DNA of 64,000 nt from Asterias rubens (Eukaryota > Echinodermata > Asteroidea > Forcipulatida > Asteriidae): NCBI RefSeq assembly GCF_902459465.1, contig NC_047062.1:21147919-21211918 (forward strand). Direction: 5' to 3'. The notes under the pieces were generated by a model. That model searched no databases. It was not told the DNA's origin and saw only the letters and a list, made by a program, of their open reading frames with translations. Position 1 is the first letter of the stretch. Each line of letters starts with the position of its first letter. This document shows positions 56,891-64,000 of this stretch, piece by piece. The position numbers and the translations under genes are program-made.

Positions 56891-56994
56891 TCCCACTTGA
56901 GACACGTGGGTTCTGCGCGTGGCGTTAAGCAGACGCCATATTGCTCGGAAATTCGTTCTAGTCCGATTGGAACGTTGACGAAAATCTCGTCAAA
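56891..56994 (+). promoter_or_regulatory. MAX proximal promoter / 5' UTR with E-box
   Basis: A canonical E-box CACGTG at 56,903-56,908, 87 bp before the MAX start codon, in a GC-richer stretch (GCGCGTGGCG). No TATA box was seen. CACGTG is the site bound by MYC-MAX and MAX-MXD dimers, so autoregulation is possible but inferred. A second CACGTG lies in intron 3 at 61,375-61,380. Confidence 0.5.
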
Positions 56995-59900
56995 ATGAGT
57001 GACGACGAAGCCGATGTCGACATCGAAAGCGACGTAAGTAATCTTTGACATGTGATCGAGTGGAACCCGTTCTTGGATGACTCGTATTGCATTATAAAAT
57101 GCCGGTTTTTGCCACCCAAATGGGTCGATGTTGTTTCCGTGAAGTGAAGGCCCTACTACTTGTGTGTGTTTACATGATGTTGACAGTCTTGTGTGCATTG
57201 GTATGCTGACTGGGTGGTGCATGTACACAACACATGTGAATACGTTCCATGTGTACTGTGTCATAGGGCCATACACGTTGTATGCCGTATTGATTCGGCC
57301 ATGATCAGGCAGTCTGTTTACTACGTGTACGTGCCATCCCAATGTGATCACGATTACATGGGTTGGGTTGGCCTTGGTTTGCTGTCTAGATTTGTTTAAG
57401 AATCCGTTAACATTTATATAACGGTTCAAGTGATTGTGTTCAACAATTGATGTGATCTTTTTTTGAATAATAAAAACATGTCGATTGTCAACATAATGAT
57501 AAATTATTATGATTATGAAGACGGTGTTCATTGAATCATGGAGGTAGGATTTGAATTGATTATCAATGACATTGATTGATTGATAACATTATTTCGGTCA
57601 AACTATTTCTTGTTATGGTTGATCTTATCATGGGTAGAGAAACTTGAAAACAAAGCATGTTATTTATTTGTGTCCCTCTTTAAAATGAAAAAGAGAAAAC
57701 ACATTAAAAAATAAAAAAAATACAAAAATAAACTGAATCTTGTTTTGGGGGTTCAAAATAACAAGTTTTAGTTTTATTTAAAAACCATAGAGCAAGGAAT
57801 ATGTCATGATCTTAAAATTATGAACTCTTACCCAGTTACTCCACGCCTGTACACTGGCTATAGATATATAGCCAGTACACAGGCAGGCATTTGTGCAGTA
57901 ACTGCATGAGAGTTCATAATTTCATGGCATGTACAGCCAAAGATTGGAATTTCTATGATCATGACGACCCCCTCTATTATGTTTAAATTAAGTGTTTAAC
58001 TGCTTACTTTAACTTTTTTTTTTTTTAATTTGGTAATTATGGTTGTCCCCTTTTCTAATTTTCTGTTCTATTGTACTTTTGGTTGTTCCAGCTTAAAAAA
58101 CAATCATATAATTTATTAACAAAATTAGTCCACAATTATGATTCAAATGGAGTAATCACAAAATGCATCCCCCATTGTAGGCAGTTAATTAAAGACGGGC
58201 ACACAATTTGAGTCAAATGTCCAGAGCTGATTCCTGAATCTAAATGCAGTAGTTCTTAAAAACTTAGTGTGTATCAAATCTACATCTTCGACTTTCAATT
58301 TCATTAACTATTCATTGCCTAAGTTGTGCACACAATAAATGTTGCACAAGTTGACTTGCGCAACTGCATAAAGTTTGTGAGATTGGCTTTGGAACAAGTA
58401 ATCATTAGTCGGAGAACGATTGTCAGTAAGTTTATCCGTGTTGCCTTCTGCCTTTCACAGACGATAACAAACAGGCCATAAAAATCGCATTGTAGACACG
58501 ATTATCAATGTCCATGTATTGGGTGTATTTGATCTGGGCACTATGGCTACATTTTACATGGTCCATATTTTTGTATGCAGATAAAATTTGTTGTGTGAGC
58601 ACATAATACAAAACGACATGACGGGACGGAGTTTCATATTTGCCTCACTTCAGTTTGGACTGGCAAACAGACAATTCTTTACAGGATCCTTCAAACTACT
58701 GACAATCCATTCCTGCTCTTTCGTACTTACAGCAAACAATACCAACTATTCCCTAGCTTTCAAAGTTGTTTGTCAAAGTTAACATTAGTTTGACGGTCAG
58801 ACAGAACACAGACATTTATTTATCACTTAATGTCAATGTAATTAGGTGATATGGTTTTGATCTGGGCTCATTGGTTTATGGTTCATAAACTTTTTATGCT
58901 GGTCAATTTTGTCAAGTTTGTGATACTTAAAACTTAAATTTTCCCTTTGCTCATTGTGTCAATTGACCTTTTGGAAGTAGATGGTTCACGCTCGCATGTA
59001 GTACCCCAAACATGACATGGAGCAACGTGCAAAAAAAATACCAGGTAACAAACAATGCAATTGTTTGCAGATTTATTTCCAAAGCATAAGCTATTGTGTT
59101 GCGCTACGTTGACAATATATGTCACAAGGTGAAGTCTACAGTACTAGGAATGGGTTTAGGTTGAAAAGGGAGGGGCACAAGGTTGTAATATGTAAAAACA
59201 GCTCTCAATAAAGCATCCAAATCAAGTATGTAACCTGAATGCAAAAAAATCTACTTTTCAGGGCTTGAAGTACCCACTAGAGTTAATCAGAGTCCAATAA
59301 TTGCAACGTCGTCTGTTACATTAACTCCATGAAGTATGGTGTTATTGGTGTACAATGACATCAAAACATTAAAGATTTATTTGTATACATGTACCATACT
59401 GTTTGTATACTTTGCTGCTCACATCAATAAAATGGAATATTGAATACATTTAAATGCTATACTAGAGTTAACTGTGCATGTGAAAGATTGTGTGTTTGAT
59501 TTTTAACTCAAACTTAGCTTAGCGACTTGGTTATGACAGAGAAAAAAAAACACACAATTTACAACAGATTTTCTGCCATTATATTTTTCCCCCATACTGC
59601 AGGCAGAGAAAAGAGCACACCATAATGCACTTGAACGTAAGCGGAGAGATCATATAAAAGACAGCTTCAATTCCCTCAGGGATGCCGTACCAAACCTTGA
59701 AGGGGAAAAGGTAAGGTTTTAACTCAACGCACTATAACCCCAATTGAGCCGTTTAATGGCCTGGGTTGATTTTTGAAAATTCTCCCAGCGTTAAAAAAAC
59801 ACGAGCCAGAATAAGTACAGACTTGGTGGCATTAAAGAGGTTCCAGTTGTATCTGTTTTTTCTTACCCTGGGATTGGTGTTTCAAACATAATGTTTGAGT

Positions 59901-61711
59901 GGTGAACCGTTTGAGAAGTTTTAACCAGGTTTCAAAGTGTTTGTACCTGGGTTGGCAAGTTTACACCAGGTTAAAAGGCTTCTTAACCAGGGTTATAAGA
60001 TTGGGTTGGTAAGCTTACCCGAGTTATAAGTAGTTGGGGTCAAGTTGGAAATATGTACCAGGTTTGAAATGGTCTGAAACACGGTTGAGGGGTTTGTGGT
60101 TATTGTTTCAGTCGGAGGGGAGTCTGGTTGTCTTTTGGACACCCTGTTTTAAATTTGGAAAGTCCGTCATTATCATGTAAATGTTTTGTACATGAACAAT
60201 TTGGACAGCCTTTAAAAATTTGTCCAGCTAATTCAGACATTTTTTTTTTTTTTGACAACTGTTTTATTTGTTGCGATTCTTGTTTCTTTTGCAGGCATCA
60301 AGAGCCCAGATCTTGAACAAAGCTACAGAGTACATTCAGTTCATGCGACGGAAGAACAACTCACATCAGTCGGACATCGACGGTTTGAAGAAACAGAACA
60401 CTCTTCTAGATCAACAGAGTAAGGACACCCACTTAGTGAAATACAAACTCTGAATCATGTACACCCATACTGTAAAAATTCAAGCATCCAATATGGGACG
60501 GGCAGTGAAAATAGTCTGACACTTCCTCTTTGTTTGTTTGTTTGCGTGTTAGTTTGCTTGTTAGTTTGGATGATCTTCCCATTAAGGGAACTCTGCAAAC
60601 TCCTAATACAAGGGGATATAAACTAGCTACGGCTCTCATACAAAAATTGATTTAACTTTAATGATTATGAATTGCACGAGTCAAGGAATTCTGATTCAGT
60701 AACTAGATGACAATACTTATTCTAGTAATTGTGAAATCAGCAGTTAGCTTGGTATGATTTGAACCCCTAACCTTTTGATTGCAAGTCCTGCAGTCTAAAC
60801 ACTAGACTATGGTGACCCCTAAACATGATGATTCGTACGAGAAACATGACAATGGTCGCTATCATCATTCACACATTGACAGACCAGCTATTTATTGCAC
60901 TGTTGTGGGGAATAGCGTGATAACCTCTCCACTAAGTAACATGCGCTGGACCTTGACCATGGTAGCTTGATTGTGTAATCAAGAAGGGAATACCCCTTTG
61001 TGATTTATTTGGGACACAAAGTAAATGTATGCGTAAGTGGTGTGTAAAGCTTTGCATGGTACGAAAAATAAGAATTAACTATAGATAAACAGTAAACTTG
61101 CAGGTACAACCATGTATTTAATCTGTTAAGTGAAGTTCAAGCTCTGAAAAGAGCCGGTGTGCTCTCAACGGTTTGAACAGTAAACTCCTGAAGATGGAGC
61201 AGAGTATACTGTTTGAATTGTCAAGACCCCACCGGCTCTTTTCAGTTCCCAACACATCCACAAAAAAGGTTCAATAAATTGTTGTAATTGAAATTTCCCT
61301 CTTCATCTATAGTTAATTCTGAATTGTATGTGGTTGGTCAGAAAGCAGGGTAGAAAAAAAAGCAAAACTAGGCACACGTGGTTGAAAATTAATAACAATG
61401 AAAATCTTTGAATTAGTTATTGATGTTTTATTTTTGTGGGTTACTCTTTCCCAGTTCGTCAGATTGAGAAGAGTCCCGGCGACGCACAGGTCGTCAGCAA
61501 CGGCCTAGCCCTCCTCACAAACCCCAAAGGGTCCACCGTCTCTGCCTTCGACGGGGGCTCGGGTTCAGACTCCGACTCGGACTCGTCAGAAGAGAGATCC
61601 CGCATTCCACCAAAGAGGTTAAAAATGGCTACATCCAGCGACAGTTCGCCCAGCAGCGGGTCCATTTCCATGTCTAGTGCAAACTTATTGCCAGTCAATA
61701 CCAAGACATGA
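56995..61711 (+). CDS. MAX: MAX, bHLH-leucine zipper factor, 175 aa
   Basis: Coding exons: 56,995-57,033; 59,603-59,710; 60,295-60,418; 61,455-61,711; GT-AG introns, phases 0, 0, 1. The short acidic N-terminus [13 protein letters not shown] joins directly to the basic region; the nine-residue insert of the longer vertebrate isoform is absent. Basic region [17 protein letters not shown] (14-30) has His20, Glu24 and Arg28, the residues that read CACGTG. Helix 1, loop ([10 protein letters not shown]) and helix 2 ([16 protein letters not shown]) follow, then a zipper with Met66, His73, Leu80, Leu87 and Ile94 at seven-residue spacing. The His73 equivalent is typical of MAX. The tail has [11 protein letters not shown], a Ser/Asp tract and the basic PPKRLKM, a likely nuclear signal. 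MAX is the obligate partner of MYC, MXD and MGA factors. Length is near the human 160 aa. Predicted to be functional. Confidence 0.97.
57034..59602 (+). other. MAX intron 1
   Basis: A 2.6-kb intron without other genes. It holds the 130-bp inverted repeat at 57,803-57,933. A 225-residue minus-strand frame at 56,854-57,531 covers the promoter and exon 1 in antisense and has no family signature. Confidence 0.5.
57803..57933. repeat. Long hairpin in MAX intron 1
   Basis: An imperfect palindrome of about 130 nt: outer arms AAATTATGAACTCTTAC and GAGAGTTCATAATTT, inner arms CCTGTACACTGGCTATA and TATAGCCAGTACACAGG, with loop GATA. It could be a small foldback element or a structured RNA. No second copy was noticed in the window. 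Confidence 0.75.
60748..60817 (-). repeat. tRNA-derived SINE fragment in MAX intron 3
   Basis: On the minus strand: A-box-like ATAGTCTAGTGTTTAGACTG and B-box-like GGGGTTCAAATC at tRNA spacing. Ends unpaired, so not a working tRNA. Confidence 0.6.
61144..61245. repeat. Foldback element in MAX intron 3
   Basis: Outer arms CTGAAAAGAGCCGGTG and CACCGGCTCTTTTCAG are perfect inverts; inner arms GGTTTGAACAGTA and TACTGTTTGAATTG pair nearly perfectly around CTGAAGATGGAGCAGA. About 100 bp, noncoding, probably a small MITE. Confidence 0.75.
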
Positions 61712-63161
61712 TCTTAAGAAATGTCTTTAATTTAAGAAAAGTAATTAAGCCAGTTGTTTTTTGAGAGTGCCCATACTTTTCTTGTAAGTCAACGTTGAAT
61801 GATGCCGATTTCGCTTGTGTGATAATGATGACATATTGCGATAAGTCCAGGTTTTGCATGTTGGAACAATTTAAAGGCAAGTTCATCAGTATGCAACTGG
61901 TAAGGGTCTGTAGTACCTCCAAAATTGCTAAAACCTGTCACCATTCCTATAGATGTTGGCAGTAAGGCTCGATCACAGGACAGTTGATCATGGCTTCTTT
62001 CAAAAAGAAACTTAACCTCAGAAAACGATTTGTATAAAAACATCTATTAAAAAATGGAATGTGCCACATCCGTGAATCCCTTCTATACATATAGACCATA
62101 AAGGGACACTTCAAACAATACAGTTCTAAAGCTCAAGGTTTTTTATTTTGGTAAATTTAAAAATAAAAACTACTGTTTAGAAGGATGTCACTAGTCATGA
62201 GGAAAGTATGGGTAGTAGCAAAATCACATTTTCCCCGTCAATCACATTTGGTACTATGTTTTTCTTGTCGCTAATATTGATATCTGGAGATGTATGGAAC
62301 GTTAGTCTGTGTACATTTATCTAGGTGAGTGTGTGCCTAGCTGTACTGACCACTAGGTATTGCATACGTATCATAGCTTTCGAGGAATCTGTGAAATATA
62401 TTTGGGTTTCTTTTAGATATTTCATTCGGTGTGATGTTTGTGTGTGTGTGTTTATGGAATGTTTCTTGTTGATAGGGTTTGCACGACACTGTATGCTGCC
62501 CACAGTGTCTGATGCAATTACTCTGTTATTGTTTAACTGCATGCCTACTACCCAGTAAAAGGTGAGCGAGCAAATTTACAAAAAAATCAGAGATTTGTGT
62601 CAGAAAGGACCATGTGGTTGCCAAATCTCAAAGACTGACTTAACTGGGTATGTTTGTATGCTAAACAAATGGGAGAAGGTGTCCAAGAAAGGTATGCAAT
62701 TTATAATTGGGACGATATCCCTTTTTGTGCAAAATTTTCCTTTTCTTAGCACTTGTTTGTCAACCTCTGATAGTGATTTGTACAGCAAACAAAAATTTGT
62801 CACTCCAAGACTTTTTCCTATGGATTAAAAAAAAAATGTAATATATTACCTTTTTACTCTGACAGTATTAAACCAAGCAGACTTTTCAGTTAATGAATAA
62901 TGTATTTGAAACTTTGTTAAAACGCAAGTCCAATTCATTCATGGCATTTTTTAAAGAAAGCTATTCTATTTGATAAAACATCAGTCTCTTTGTCTGAATA
63001 CAGTGTGGGGCTAAAACCAGATCAACAACTTGGTATTTTTTTTTATCAGGGGGTGGGGGGGGGGGGGGGGGGGGGGGGGGCAGGTGTCAACAAACAGAAC
63101 ATGAGTGCCCTCTAGTGTTGCTGTTGGGCATCAAGAATCATACTCGGCACCCACTAATAAA
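61712..63161 (+). other. MAX 3' UTR (probable)
   Basis: AT-rich noncoding DNA after the stop, to a candidate polyadenylation signal AATAAA at 63,156-63,161. It contains a G5TG26 run (63,049-63,080). ORFs inside have no family signature. The real 3' end is uncertain. Confidence 0.45.
63049..63080 (+). repeat. Poly-G tract, G5TG26
   Basis: Twenty-six consecutive G residues preceded by GGGGGT. On the sense strand this could form G-quadruplexes in the MAX 3' UTR. Long homopolymers are also error-prone in assemblies, so the exact length is doubtful. Shorter G-runs occur at 17,166, 22,740, 23,246 and 45,948. Confidence 0.85.
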
Positions 63162-63265
63162 GTAGTGTTCTGAAACTGTTGATTGGGCTGTTTCGACAAA
63201 GTAAATGAGCTTGAAAGTGCAGAGATGAGCTCGAATTTACTTGGTAGCCGAAATGCCAAGCTGCA

Positions 63266-63438
63266 TTAGCCCGGTTCATACCGACTGCGAATGCGATACA
63301 AATTTGTATGTAACATGGCTGTTTTCGCATCGAATGGTTTGCAGGAGTTGAGCATAAGTCAACTGACGTGAATTGTTTGTTGCGAATTTGTGACATCAAA
63401 ATTTGTATCGCATTGCAGGTAGTATTAACCAGGCCTTA
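63266..63438. mobile_element. MITE of the 'GGTTCAT' family, copy 2
   Basis: Inverted ends: TTAGCCCGGTTCATACCGAC and GTAGTATTAACCAGGCCTTA, extended by GCGATACAAATTTG / CAAAATTTGTATCGC. Same family as 4,671-4,831. Confidence 0.75.
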
Positions 63439-64000
63439 CGCTAGGTACTTTAACCTTGCAGAACACATTTTTGTTACTATTTATTTGCATTCGTTATTTG
63501 ATACTATAGAAAATGCCTGACAACTGCATGTATACCTCAAATACCGAGCAAAAAGTCTGCATCAATTCTCATGCTGTACATAATATTCTTCCAATTCTAA
63601 CATTTAGTGAAATCATTTTAATCTTCCTGCAGTAGAACTGTACAATATATATGTCTCAGACAATTTGGGAAAGAACTGTACTTTTGTCCTAGTTTCCACT
63701 CTTTTGTGGATCTTTTCTTTGATGGAGGTTCTTAATGGTGAAAACAGAGGGCCGTTGTGAACTGTTTTTAAATAGTTTCATCTGTTCCATATGTCTGTAC
63801 ATTTGCACTGAAGTATGAAACGTCTTATTTTGTCACGAATGTTTGTGCTATTTGTACTTTAATGTTAATTAGCATTGTTGGAAGGAGTTCAAATCCAGAA
63901 ATAACACAAACTCCTTTGGGTTATTTCAAAGTTCAACTTCACACCTAATATTGCCATGGAGGAAACAAAGGCAAGTTATAGTTACATGTTTTGTTTAATT
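63439..64000. other. Downstream of MAX, no feature recognised
   Basis: AT-rich DNA without a convincing ORF or repeat. It may belong to a longer MAX 3' UTR. Confidence 0.35.

Noticed and set aside
56854-57531. 225-residue minus-strand open frame
   Set aside because: It overlaps MAX exon 1 and its promoter in antisense, has no recognisable domain and no splice context. MAX on the plus strand explains the region.

Overview
The window is animal nuclear DNA. Genes are split by GT-AG introns, coding exons are short, and AT-rich introns carry many short inverted-repeat elements and tRNA-derived SINEs. Protein content (Rab4, four ARF-like GTPases, MAX) plus the style of the dispersed MITEs suggests an echinoderm, probably a sea star. 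That assignment rests on recognition of repeats and proteins, not on a search.

Layout. At 1-3,000 there are two weak + strand exon candidates that may be the end of an unidentified gene. At 14,080-7,628 (- strand) lies a complete seven-exon Rab4 gene. Head to head with it, on the + strand, is a tandem array of four ARF-like small GTPase genes, here called A (14,825-16,948), B (20,125-22,027), C (24,283-26,560) and D (30,023-51,439). All four have four coding exons with introns at the same three positions and phase, so they arose by duplication. A and B belong to a younger segmental duplication of about 5 kb. B is damaged or diverged: its NKxD motif reads NKQG, it has an extra codon after switch II, and its C-terminus and stop codon run into a MITE. 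D is spread over 21 kb by two huge introns full of satellites and MITEs. At 56,995-61,711 (+) lies a complete four-exon MAX gene (bHLH-leucine zipper) with a canonical E-box just upstream.

The rest is repeat-rich intergenic or intronic DNA: at least ten copies of one 330-390 bp MITE family, several other MITE families, a hAT-like element in a Rab4 intron, a 1.2 kb terminal-inverted-repeat element with palindromic arrays, a 26-bp palindromic minisatellite inside a duplicated tRNA-Leu-like unit, and a roughly 185-bp satellite.

The GTPases are membrane-traffic switches: Rab4 for endosomal recycling, and ARF-like proteins predicted to be N-myristoylated. MAX is a transcription factor. No evidence shows the neighbours act together. 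The most interesting structures are in the ARF array: a fragment of exon 4 sitting in intron 1 of both A and B, a promoter copy of gene C without its gene between A and B, and an exon 4 that is identical between A and B although their other exons differ.
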